Part shown: positions 1 to 12,700 of the stretch, piece after piece
Layout of the letters: every line of letters starts with the position of its first letter
Numbering within the stretch: the first letter of the stretch is position 1
From: Wuchereria bancrofti
Lineage: Eukaryota; Nematoda; Chromadorea; Rhabditida; Onchocercidae
NCBI GenBank assembly: GCA_005281725.1
Contig: SSBO01000012.1
Location: 7,074,607-7,138,606 of the forward strand
Direction of reading: 5' to 3'
DNA: 64,000 nt
The notes under the pieces: model-generated
Databases searched by the model: none
The model's input: the letters and a program-made list of their open reading frames with translations, nothing else
What the model was told of the DNA's origin: nothing
Made by a program: the position numbers and the translations under genes

Positions 1-3000
1 GACACCTGATTTAGACAAGTGTAACCAAGGCTTGCAAACATTCCCTTCAATTTCGCTATAATAATAACAAATAATAACATAAAAAAAAACTGCAAATACC
101 TGCTCTAATGGGAAGCCAGGGTCACTACACTCAATAATGCTTGACCAATGACGTTGCATCATCCAAATATCAAAATTTAATCCAAGTTTCATTAAAGAAG
201 CTGCCCATCGACCACGAAAGCTAAAAACTTGATGGAAGAACGAAAGAGCTATTTCATATTTCTATTTCAGTTTAAAAGGCAAGCGTAATTCCTGATGGAA
301 TTAGAGTTAGTCAATGAAATTAAGAAACGGGGCAAAGAACAAGGAGGAAAATTTAATTTAAATAAACTTACTTGGTTTCCATTGCATATAACGTGTGGTA
401 CAGTGCATCACGAAGCGTATTACTTTTGTCAATTACACCCCACAATGCCTGAAAGAAAATAAGCAATAAACTTTTAAGAAGTTTCACGTTAAAATAGCTC
501 TTTACATTATTTTTATCATTAGTTTGTCCCAACACATATCTTGGCTTTAGTATTAAAAAAATTATATACAGATAAACCTGTGAAACCGCATCCACGAGAC
601 TATGTCCTCCTCCACGATTTCTCAACAGTACTGGTGCATAAGTTTGGCAGCCTGTTGGTCCTGACAAAGAGTGTGCATCCATACAACACACTGTATCAAG
701 AACTTCTAAAATTGAAATCACATATACATTATAAGGTGTACCGGATTTTCGTCCTAAATTTTTGTTTTTCATTTTTTAACTCCCAGATATCGGTAGTAAA
801 AACAATAATTCGCATGATAACAAGATTTTGAAAAAAAGCTATAGAATAATGTTTACTGTAGCAGAATCATTTGTAAAAAACAATCATAATATTCAAAATC
901 CTACGACGATCGTCGAGATCCATGAGGACGCGTAAGTTACTTTCACCAGAAACTACCCAAGGTCGCAAATCATAAATCGCTGAAAAAATTTTAAGAAAAA
1001 GTCTTTCACGTTCAGGTAAATCAGCTTACTGCGAATCTAACCCAGATCGTTCAAAATAATGATACCGATCTATCAATTGTTTTATGAAAACAGTGTTTCT
1101 TTTTAGAAAGAGCCACAACATTACAAAAATCAGTTTTCCCTCCCAACCAAATAGTATGGTATGCATCACAGGTAATGGTTTTGTATCAGCAACAGGCAGA
1201 ATACTGACATATTCATCAATAAATGAAAAATACCATTTGGTAAAGTAAACAAAGCATTATTGTTGGCCACACGTGTCATATCATAATCTTCATACATACT
1301 TTCGCGTATTTTCTTGTGGATTTCATCAGAACAATCACCACTTGCTCCAAAAAACAAATAGTATGACAATTATAAGAATGTAATAATTGCAATGCAATTC
1401 AATACTTTTTTCTGAAGGTAAGAAGAGCATTCTTAATCATAACCTACAAAGCGAACATTTGTCGGGAAAAACCAGAACAATAAAGGGAATAACAAGTTAA
1501 AAGGAAATTTACTTAATATAAGGTAACCTATGTTTTCAAAAAAAAAAAAACGAGACTCAAAACGTAGGTGATACGTTCTATTTATAAAAGCCAATGTCTG
1601 GTTCATCAGGTGAAAAAGAAACTGATGAATACCTAATCCTGGAATTGCAACTGTGCACGATAAGGAATCAGTGAAAAATCTTGGCACACTTGCCAAAGTC
1701 CTGCTGTTCTTGCTTCGAATGATATCAATAATTGAGCGATTGACAACTGTTAATGCACTTTCTTCATCAACATCGTTCAACAACATCGTCTGAAAATGCA
1801 GTGATTACGGAAAACCCAAAATAGTATTTTAGTACGTATAGTAAGGAACGAATGCATCAAAAAGGTTCGCACAGAAAAATTCTCATGAATTTCATATTTC
1901 ACTTTTTTTTTTCACAGGGTAAACAGTGGGTAGTAGTACGAGGAATACGTCTCAGAACATCAAAAATTCCAGTTAGTACAAATTAAAACAATCACATGTT
2001 GGTTACAGAAGTCTTATGCAACTTGAACAACAATGGACAAAGTAGTAAAAACGCATTACGACAGGAATTGCTTCATAAGCATTGCTTTTTTCTGTCTATA
2101 TAGTTCTATAATACAGCCAGGGAATATTTTTGTCTATATAGTTCTATGATGCAGCCAGGGAATATGACAAATGAGGAATCCTGCTGGTCGTGATTCTGTT
2201 GATAAACATGAGACAGCATAAACGTATTCAGTTTTGCCCATATAGTACACATGCAACAGAAACAACAGAGAACGCGTTAGACTAAATGTTGGAGAGTATC
2301 AAAAATTAACCTCAAAGCCATTAATTCTTCGATTGCCTTCGCCATAATGATAAATGTAATGAATAAGTTTAGCTTCAGCATCACTACTTTGTCGGAGAAT
2401 TTCAGCACATGTTTCCAGAAATGACGCACAACCCGTATCAACCTGCATGTTATTTCAGATAATATGCAAATGATGAAATAAAAGCAATCAGTCAGAAAAC
2501 AGACATATTATAGGACTGAAAACCTCATAACTTACTGATTTATTTAGATGACAAAGGTACATGTCGAGAAAGGTAATTCGCTTATTTAAATTTACATTAA
2601 CTGCGTTTTCAACTCCATGATGGTCATCACCCTCTACTCCAGCAAAATCTAAAATACTGTCATTTCTAGAAATTATAATGGTCTTAGACAAAGGACAACA
2701 TGAATTTTATTTTCTCGGCAAACTTAGTAGAATGAATTATAAAACTCTCACGTCACATGATCGGAGAATTGTGCACAGAAAATCTATGCAAGGATTCATT
2801 ATCTAAAATAATTAGTAGTATGCTTTCACAAAGACTGGATTGTGTAAGAATGCTTATGCTACAAAAGGGAAAAAAAGAATCTTCAATTAAAAACCTTTAG
2901 CAGTTTTTTCCGCATATTCTGATAGATTACCAGTTTCTTTCCTGATTAAGGAACGACATGCTGCAATATCGCTTTCTCCTCAAAAAAAAAAAAAAAAAAA

Positions 3001-3811
3001 GGAAACTTTCAACTATCCCACATGAGTAAGCAAAAGTATTTCTCCAGTTTTCCTAATTCTATTTGATATCATAAGCTTACGTGAAAATAAAAAATGAAAT
3101 CTTTTTAGAATGAAATATCATGTGTAGAACTAGGTGAACTGAATAAAGTTTTGAGTTTGGGAAGTACTGCAGTATTCTAGAGCTACACTACATATAACTT
3201 AAATAAAGCAAACCATAAGAATCCTGACCAATGATGTCGCTTCCAATCCCCACAGATACATAATCTTTCGGTGTACCACACATCGTGCAGTGTTTAACGT
3301 TAGGCCAGTTTTTGTAAGTACATTGTGAACAATCCCATTTATGCAATGCTTTTCCTAACTTTTCAACTTGTTCAAAATCGACTGAGCATTCATCTGACAT
3401 TTCATAAATAATTGAAGCTAGACAAAATGACAAGAATTAAAGAAAAAAAAAAAAACGCTGCCGCCAAAGATTTATTGGGAAATAATATGAAAATCACTTT
3501 ATTTTTCAAAACTTGTGACCTTTGCAGACGAATTCTTTCTCATCCTCAACATCAAAAACAGTAGGGCGCCTACACATGCACACCGCACAGTGGCGAGATT
3601 TCAGGACATTCAGGTATGTGCAGTCCGGACAAGGCCACCGTTGTTCAGTTTCTTCACCACCACAAACAGCACTGGAAGTACAGGGTGGCTCAGTAATAAA
3701 AACTGAATGTCGTGGAGTGCGACACATCGTACATGCCCTTGCCGTTTGAAAATTCGCGTAAGTACACTGTGAACAGGCCCACTTTTCTGTTACATCACTT
3801 GCCATTTTGTC
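1..3811 (-). CDS. ZRANB1: TRABID/ZRANB1-type A20-family OTU protein with three NZF fingers (3' end beyond the window)
   Basis: Family role: TRABID binds K29/K33/K63-linked ubiquitin through NZF fingers and cleaves it with an A20-type OTU domain; it is linked to Wnt and chromatin signalling. Exons read on the minus strand: 3520-3811 (ATG 3805-3803), 3214-3417, 2895-2978, 2536-2648, 2311-2442, 1633-1789, 1234-1344, 905-1024, 578-705, 372-448, 100-220. Phases join to 511 codons. NZF1 (about residues 8-35, WACSQCTYANFQ), NZF2 (about 55-85, WPCPDCTYLN) and NZF3 (about 122-148, WDCSQCTYKNWP) all keep the C-x2-C-TY core and the second Cys pair. An ankyrin-like UBD follows (FLETCAEILRQ; ESMYEDYDMTR...FTLPN). 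The OTU core reads NRGGGHSLVDAVSQALWGV where human TRABID has NRTAGDCLLDSVLQATWG, so Ser (AGT at 601-599, about residue 438) sits at the nucleophile Cys443 position. The catalytic His lies beyond base 1. Assignment is strong; activity is doubtful. Confidence 0.9.
2093..2168. repeat. 38-bp tandem duplication inside a TRABID intron
   Basis: The unit beginning tgtctatatagttcta occurs at 2093 and again at 2131, in direct head-to-tail order. The copies differ at only a few positions (for example ataataca versus atgatgca) and both run through cagccagggaatat. It lies in the intron between the exons at 1633-1789 and 2311-2442, so no protein effect is expected. Confidence 0.9.
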
Positions 3812-3821
3812 CTGCAAAAAA
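3812..3821 (-). promoter_or_regulatory. Acceptor just before the TRABID start, possible spliced-leader trans-splice site
   Basis: On the minus strand the sequence ttttttgcag is followed after 6 nt by the ATG of the first coding exon. This matches the nematode 3' splice consensus. With no coding exon seen upstream it may receive the spliced leader, but a 5' UTR cis-exon is equally possible. Confidence 0.5.
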
Positions 3822-6733
3822 CCTCAAGTTTGGGAGAGTTTTTTTCATCCCGTCATCATTAATTTCTATCAGCAAATTATTACAGTTAACGGATATAATG
3901 GCAGTAATGATGTGAGTTTCCAGATGGCCAACGATGCATGCTTCAGTTCATTGAGTATTACATGTTTCATATAATAATTTTAGAAATTAAATGAAACATG
4001 CCTCAGCGACGATAATGCTCTTTCATATAACCATCTCTATTTTAGTATCTGTCACCAAATTTCGTCTAAACACTAGTAAACATATTAAGCAGAGAACATA
4101 TAAATACTTCCTTCTACAGAGTCCAGTTTTTTAGAGAAAACGTAAGGGGGAAGGAACAGTAAGCCAGTTTGGTGAATAGCAAGAACTTGAAACATCATCG
4201 TCAGGAAGTTTCCTTCTACAAATTTAGCAAAAACATAGACAAATAAAAAACTTTCTAAATGCCTGCAGAACACATTACACTGACAAAATTACCTCAAACT
4301 GCAAGCAACTCAACAGACAGCTAACTAATACCACACTGAAATCTAAAAGACATGGAGTCAGTATTAAATTCGGACCTTGTGCATATTCATACAAATGGAT
4401 AATGCGCACTGTATTTCGCAGTCTTGAAGGCATTCTAGGAGTGCTATACGTCAAATATATATTGCTCCAAGTACATTTTTACCTTCAAATCATGTTTAAT
4501 CCCATTTATTTTTCTACCTTCTACTAAAAATAAATCTGATTCATGTAACTTCTGCGTGCATGAATCAGTTTAGCTCAGGAATGCAAGATCAGTGCGAAAT
4601 TGCTTCCAAAGAAATGGAATTTCATGTTTTCTTTGCAACAGGCACAGTCAGTATCTTATTTCAGTCCACATAAGCACAAAATGCGCTGAAGATGACAAAA
4701 CGCAAGTACGATCATCCACAGTTAAAGCTAAAAAAACTTTTCCTAAATATTTTTCCGCCTTTACCGATCGATTTTATGCCTCACTCCTATTACCACACGT
4801 ATCAATCACGATCTCTAATGGAACTCTATAAATGATTCCCTAATGACCATACCCTGATAATTTTGCTACATCACCGGAATCCAAACCCTTCCAACAGTCC
4901 GTCCACAAACCAACGACCCTCTAACAAAAATTAATGCAGCTATAACATTTAACGCGGCCCGGCACAAAACATGGAGTTTATAAGTGCGGATGATGGGTGA
5001 TTGTAGGGTGCCCTCGTAAGTGGCACAAATTGGAAATGGTAAATATTTCGTGTGAGGATGAAGTTCTTTACCTTCCCAAAAAGTTGTAGTAGCAAATGCA
5101 TCGGCAATGCTGCTACTAGCTTTATGTAATTAGTCTTTTTGCAATTGTCACCAGCACCTTCGAGATCACCAAAGTCATCGTAAGTATTTTCATTGATCGT
5201 TGTATCACGATTGCTTCTGGCTCAAATTTATCAGATCGTTTACACATCCTTGCTGAAAATTATCGGGAAAGTGTTAACAATTGGACCATCAGGAATTCTG
5301 CATAAGAAATAAAGTTGTAACTGTTATCCCGTCATCATTTCTTACTTCGTCTTCACGCAATGTCTTTTTACTAAAATTTCTAATTTTTCATCGACCTTTG
5401 TGCCGTGTAAGCTACAATGATATAGCTGGAAAAGTATAGCTGGGAAACAATACTGAGGCAAAAAAGAGTACAAAAATGTAAAAACCTACCTTCGTTGAAA
5501 CAAGATGAAATTGCGAAAGAAATGCGCAATGAGAGCTTAAACAATGACAGTTATGGTTGAGTTGATAATTCTACTCTCACCTTCGACACTATTTTGTCGC
5601 AGTAATTTCCGTGAGAATGATCGCTTCGGTCAAATAGTTGGCTTAATAAAATGTAAATGCGTTTTGCTGCAACTAACAACGTGGGATAATCAGCTTATTT
5701 ATGCACGTGCAGTTTTTCACATGATACGTCATTTTCTGAGAAAGAGGAAGGGCGAAAGTTGGTTTTTTCATTCATCTTAACTTGAAAGCGCCAATGTATC
5801 AGTTAGTGATCCTAAAAAGCGGTCGACACCGGCGCTCTGTTCATATACAGTAATATATCTTTTATATAAGCTATATCTTTTCTCTACAAAATGAAGTTAT
5901 TAAATAAACTGATGGGATTCGACAAGTTAATATTAAATGAATCTAGTCTGGTGAAGGGTTTTCATACACTAACATGAGGCATACTTGAAGTGCTGACGGC
6001 GAAATAACTGCCGTGAATAGTTTCATCCTTATTATTTTCACTGAGTCCATCAAAATTTTTTGGTCATCTAGTGCTAGACATAATAATGACAGGTTTTTAG
6101 TTGCGAGTTGCGTAGTATTCTTTTAGGGACTGAATAGCTATCAGTCTACTTAACTTCTCACGTGCAAATACTCTTGGTCGTTACCGCTAACGTGTTTATT
6201 ATTTCTTATGAATTACAAAGTTTTTTTGTCCTTGCCAACAAATAATTTGGCTTGCCATGTAATGAAAATTGAAAACTGCCCAAAAGATTGTTTTAAAATG
6301 TTGTCAGTAATGTCTCATATGATAAGAGAAATAGAAACAAATAAATGTTATGAAAAGGTAATGAAATGCCATCCACCGCCACCTTAATTAATTGAAGCTC
6401 CCTATTGCATAATCAACGCATCTCAATGTTTGGAAAGTCCGCATTTTGATATATTGCGGGCGCGGTCAATGTGTTATCAGTGACTTATTGAAACTTGAAA
6501 AAGTTCCGGGGGTTGTGCAGAACGTATATATATTAGGAATTTGGTTTTTTTGTGTTACGATATATTAAGCTAAGACAAGTTAGTAGAGAGGTGTTAAGTA
6601 AAGTAAGACATAACAGCTCTTAAATGCACTGATTCCGAAAATGAAATTTTCACTTTGCGATTTTATTATGCAATTCCACACTTTCTATTCTTGTTTTACA
6701 TTTAGATCATTTCCAGATTAATTTTGTATTTCG
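3822..6733. other. Intergenic region between divergent TRABID and DCAF1 genes
   Basis: About 2.9 kb separates the two start codons. I found no convincing exon. Short open stretches near 4085-4273 (-), 4592-4831 (+) and 5544-5780 (+) have AT-biased, low-information translations. A slightly GC-richer patch lies at 4950-5040 (gcggcccggc) and another at 6455-6520 (gcgggcgcgg, cgggggttg). The second lies about 250 bp before the DCAF1 ATG and may belong to its promoter. Confidence 0.5.
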
Positions 6734-9700
6734 ATGTTTGCTCCGTCGCGGTCGAACCACGGGACACATGCGACCCATCTGCCTCATCCAAGCCAGTCGA
6801 GCGCCGCGGGAGAATTGCAAGCTATTCTCGCTGTTTGGGAAGCTGAGAATGATAATGCTTCATTCAGTGCCAAACCATCTATTATAAGGTTTCCCGTCGT
6901 TTTTTTTTAGGACCCAGAGGACGGTGTTTATTTCTCGAGAAAACTTCGAAATAATTTGGTTACTCGGGTTATCAGCATTGCTTTCCCGATCAATTTCATT
7001 GGTTAATTTTGACTGAATCATTTTGACCCACTAAAAAAAGATTGCAGACTTTCGGAATTAATAGAAGAAGCAACTGATGATTTTTTGAAGCAAGATCCTG
7101 ACCCTTTAGATGATCGTCATCCAGCTAAAACATATCCTTCTTGTATCCTCGGCCATCTGCTAAAAGTTATCAGTCGCTACGAAGAATTCATGAACAAGGT
7201 TACAAAAAGTTATACTATGTGGTGAATTTCATGCAGATTATAACATTCTTTGCTAAATTTGATTGCATGATTTTTCATTCAGACATTCTAATTGCACTTT
7301 GTAATTTTATTACTCGTTTTTCACGCTGCTGATTCCATGTATCTTAAAACTTCTTTTCTAGCTTCTTGTGTCTTATTTGATGTCACGCGATGATATTGAA
7401 TTAAATATTGCTTCCGCAAGATTATTGCTCAATATTATTCCCGGTTTAGATTCTGCTGTTTTGTCCGTAAGTTTTAGTAATTGACATTTGTTCACAACTT
7501 TTTATTGATATTTATACCTTCTCATGAAAACATTGTTCAAAAATACTTCACAAAAGTTTTCGGAATTTGATTCGTATATGAAAATATTTCAGGAACCAGA
7601 AGGTTTGATACCGCAACTTTATAGATGGGCAGAAAACAATACAACCAATTGTTATTTAAGGGCGTACTCTTTTGGTCTGCTTGCCGCCGCCTTAGATGTA
7701 ACAAGTGTTGCAAGTAGTCTTAAACTAGAAAATTCTGCTCTCATTCCAATTGCACTACGGCGTTTAAAGGATTTGTTTGTAGGTTATTTTGTCTATTGAT
7801 AGCTGTTTTACATCGTAAAAAATTATGATTAATATGTTAATATATCTGTTAAACTTCTAGACTGTTTCCTTTAGTTTTATTTGTACGTTTTCTAGGAACA
7901 AATGGAAAAAGAGAAACAAGAAACTGCGGAAATATCAGAACCAGATAAGGAAAATAAAGAGGGGAATGTTGAAGATAGTGGTCCATTTGCTGGTATGCCC
8001 CGAGAAATATTCCATAGCGGTGAAAGGCCTTCACTGGCTGATGTTGGTTATTTTTTTAAAGTACTGCATGATAAATGAAAGAAGGAATAAACAAAAAAAG
8101 TGAGGATATTAAACGAAATGAGTGTATGCATAAAATATGTGCAGAACCTAGAATCTGTTTTGCAGAAATAGAATTATTACTAGGAATCGCTTGAAGTTGA
8201 ACGCTAATTGCGGTTATCAACATTATGAAACTAAAATTTAAATCATTTGTCATAAAATGTAACTGAAGTACATCAGTGCTTGTCGGACAGTTCTTTTATG
8301 TTAATAGCTATGTTTTCGTTGGGTTGCACTGAAAATCTTAATAAAAGCAGAAACGTAATTTTCAAGAAAGTTCAATATTTTTAAAAAGCTTGATTTATCA
8401 CAGGTTTTGAAAGAACGCGAAACAGCAAAGTGCTGTGGAGAGGAAGCGTCAGGGCCATCCTTTGCCGTTACTGCGAACAATTTTACTGGATCATTGTACA
8501 GTGAAGAAAGAAAATCCATCTTAAGAATACGGTTTATCTCAGTGTTTCTTTTTTTTTTTAATGTCATAAAATTTTTTTTCAAAACAAGAAACTGTTAAAC
8601 TTTTTTGTTGTCAGTTTGTGTAGTTTTAGTGAACCGATCTACGAATCTTCAGTATCCGAGAATCAAGAACTATCTGTACCACCGCGGAAAAAAGTTAGAC
8701 TGCATAGAGAACAACACGTTAGTTTTTATGAAGTTTGTATAAATTAGTTATTTTCCTGAATAAATTTCGCATTTTCATTCAGTTTACGTGTTGCACTTGA
8801 TTTCTCTTATTACTGATTCTCTTGATTTTCTTACTGTTTTTTTTTCCTACCGCTCTAGTTTTTTTGATTAGATTAAAGATCTGTTTATTTCCGACAAATA
8901 TTTAAACACATAAGTACTTTTTACATTGTTTATATGACACTGGAAGATTCATGGCATTAATATGACTTCTAATTTTTTTGTCTTCAGACTCGTGGCTCAA
9001 GCACATCGCTGGGATCATTTATTGAGGGAAAAAGTAATAGTCAGTGGGCTGTAATGCAAAAACGACGTCTGGGAGAATACCGAATCTTTCCTTTAACAAC
9101 TGTTATGGAACAGCGCCTAATTATTCAGTATCTTACACCTATTGGAGAATATCAGGATGTGCTGTATTTGCTTCTTTCTTGCGATAGTTTACTATCGAGT
9201 ATTTCAGTTATTTTTTTTTTTTTTTTTTTTTGGACGAATGGATTATTGGTATTATACTGTTATTCTTAATATAACCTAGAATTTCGTGTTTTTTTTGGTC
9301 TCAGCAGCAGTATAATATTTATGCCAGAATGTTGTGGATAACAGCGCTTTATTTTAAATATTTCAGCTTTTGAAAGAAACTTATGAGAATCGTTCACTGG
9401 ATCTTGTTCTACGCTATTTGGAAGGTGCTCGAAATCACGACAGCCGTCTCATATTTGATGTTTTAAAGGTTCCTTGTGATTTGAGATGATAGAAATTTTT
9501 TTTTGATAAATCATATTTGTCTGTCAAGTGTTAACACCGGATTTTCAACCTCATAAGCGAAAATTTTTGTATGCTGAAAAAAAAGTTCCACAAGTAATTT
9601 TTCTTTGAATGTGATCTGTTTTCAGTATCTTGCTGGTCTTTTGGTTCATCGTAGACTCGCGCTGGATTTTGTGGCCGCTGGTGGTGTAGATCTTTTAATT

Positions 9701-12700
9701 CGTATAGAACGTGATTCATTGGCATCAGTTGTTGTTGGAACATGTCTTTATTATTTGGCTTATAATGCAGATGCAATGGAAGGTGTTTGCCTTTTGCCGG
9801 AACAAACTCTTAATGAACTCGTTCAGTAAGTTCATGTATTTTGTTATTATTTCATTCGATATCATTAGGACATTACGACGATGCTTTCGTTTGTAATAAT
9901 GTGGTCCTTGAACCGTGTGGAATATTCCCTGAGTCATCGACAGATCTTTCAGCCGATTAAGCATAGTGTATCAAGAATCTAACTTAGCTGAATTTCATTT
10001 GACAACCCCAAACCATCCTTGAGAAGAAATTAGATGTTTGTTGCAAACTTCCTCTCCACACTCAATACATTTAGGATAATTTAGTGCTTGTTGTAAAATT
10101 TCTTAGCTTTATTTCCAGCTACGCGTTGTGGCTTTTGGAGCATAGTTATGAAAGTGGTCGTGCTGGATCGTCAATGTTTTTTACTCATGCATTCCAATTT
10201 CGACCTGTACTTGAACGATTCGATGATTATGATGGGCCTCGACGCCTGTTTAATTATGTAAAGATTTTAAAGCAGTTTCATACGATCTGAAGTAGTCTGA
10301 TTACTTAAATACTTATGATGGCAGCAATTTTTGATTTCTGGTAGAAGCATCTGGAACGTCTTGTAGAAGTATTCATTCTATCGCCCATATCTTTATTTTT
10401 TTTTAATCTACCGCTAAGCTTGTAAGAGAAAAGTATGAACGAAATTTAAGTAATATACACGCGCTAATTTTCTAGTGATAAAGTACTATTTGACAATCGA
10501 ATAGATCTGGATTTCAGTTTTTTCCATGTTTTTCTGTTCCAGATTTCGACCTTAACCCTTTTGCAAGAAGATTCGGATAACGTTCTTTCTGATGAACATC
10601 TCTATACTAGTATGCAAGCTATTCGAAATACTTGCATGGCTTTTAGAAGGTATATTCAATTATAAGAGTTTCCGAAGATTTTCAGGGTGTTGTTTGGTCA
10701 AAACAGTTATAACTGAGTGCGCAGTAGCTTTATACGATTAATATCAATTGCCTATTTTTTTCTACCTATTGTTTATGCATTTTTTTTGTGATGTTTCAGT
10801 TATATGGCTGCCCACATTTTTGTCAAAGTGGAACATCTGAAGCGAACACATGTGTCTCGATTACAGTGCCTCAGGGATATCGTCATTCCTTCGTGTGTCC
10901 ATGGTTTGCCGGCTAATAAGGTTGAATACTGTCATAGTTCTTTAGTTCAAATATTCTCTTTGCTAAGCAAATATACTGCACTTACTAAGTAGAAGTGCTG
11001 GTTCAAAAAATTTCTCGTTTTTGCTATTGCACTTTCTTTTCCGTAAGAGTTTAGTTACAGGGGATGCATCTGGATGACGAAAATTTGAAAACTTGTGTTT
11101 GGATTCTGCTGCATACTCTGAGTTTACATTCTTCTTGGCGACCTGTTGATGAATTGAAGCGTTTAGGAGTTATTCGCACTATGTATTTCCTAATCGGTAC
11201 AGCTAATTCCTGGAATGGTGGTTCAAAAGTTGAAATTCTTAAAATGTCTCTTGATGTAGGCTTTTTTTTTGCCACATATTTCAACCTTTCTTCGCATTAA
11301 ATCACTTTCGTTGATTAGGTTTGCTGTTCTTATTTGAATTAAATAATGTTCTTTTTAATCCATACATCAAGAGAACTGGAAATGATGCGAGTAATTTTGC
11401 GAAGAAAATCTGCTTTTGCTTTGCGGTACGCACAAAGCATTTAATTTCTACTGCAGTAGTGTGCAGTTTAATCAATAAGAATTTTTCACTCAAGGTTTTG
11501 TGGATGTGTTCTGCCGTGCCTCGGATTCAGATGGATATTTGCGAGAGTACATTGAAAATACGAGACCAAAATGTTGAATCTCTCGGGTAATATGTTTCTT
11601 TAAGCAGACATGTTCAGTGTGGTTAGACAGAACTGCGGATGAGATCATTTGGATTTTATGTGTAGTTGGATTCAGTTTTTTGTTAATAGTTTCGTGAGCT
11701 TTGAATTTCAGAGTAATTTTGGAATTTTGCGAAGGCGAAATGATAGCAGACTCTGAAGTTCAGTTCGCTGCTTTGAGGGTGATAATAAATTGTGTATGTG
11801 CTCCACTGGAACGGGTCGGTTTGAATTTCTTTAAAATGTAGGAAGTGTGTTTAGTGATTCAGTTTACTTCTAAGTAGACGTATAGAGATTGAGTTAACAA
11901 ACCACATACTTAAAATAAAATAGCATGGATGTTTGTTGCGGTTCCAGAATTACTTTTTTATATTTTGTAAGGAGGAATAACGTGCAGATGAATAAGTGTT
12001 TTCTGTCTAACTAACTATCGAGGATTAACAACTTTTGACGAGGAAGGTCTCCTTTTCAGCATAGTGGACGATTAGCTTTATCGCCTTCAACTAGTGACAC
12101 TTTAGTACACGTCTCTGATTCTCGAATAAGCTGTCGAAGTGTCGGAACACCTTATAAAATACGAAAACAAAGAAAAGCACAGATGGAATTTTTTCTAGAA
12201 AAAGTTTGGAGTGCTATTCGAAGAAATAATGGAATTATGGTGATTTTTTAATCTTAATTTAGTCTATTCTATTGAAAATAGATCTACTTTATGTTATGTC
12301 TTATGTTTGAAGTTCGTTTATGTAATGTTGAGTGTACCCTAACAGATATTTTGAATTCTCTTTCTTTTGGGAGACAATTTTGCCACTCTCTATATTTCCA
12401 GAGCTCTCTATTTGTTACAGCAACTCCGAGTTTCAGTTGTGCTGGTAAAGTATTAGACAGAGAATATCTATTGAAAATTGTTAGTTATTGCAAAAAAAGA
12501 AAAAACTGTCTAATCCTTTTTTCATTTTTGTTTCACAGTTTTTTTTTAGATCCTGAAAAAACTGTTGTACACAGAAACGCCAATCACAGAAGCGGATGCA
12601 CTTCGTGGGATTGCGTGTCAAATTCTCAATGGTTTAGCACGTTCCGAAAGTGTTCGTCAAATCCTCGAAGTAATGCCACTCATTGCGAACAGCGAGCTTT

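Noticed and set aside
3515..3749. Plus-strand ORFs over the first TRABID exon
   Set aside because: The minus strand encodes NZF1 and NZF2 there, so the plus ORFs are complements.
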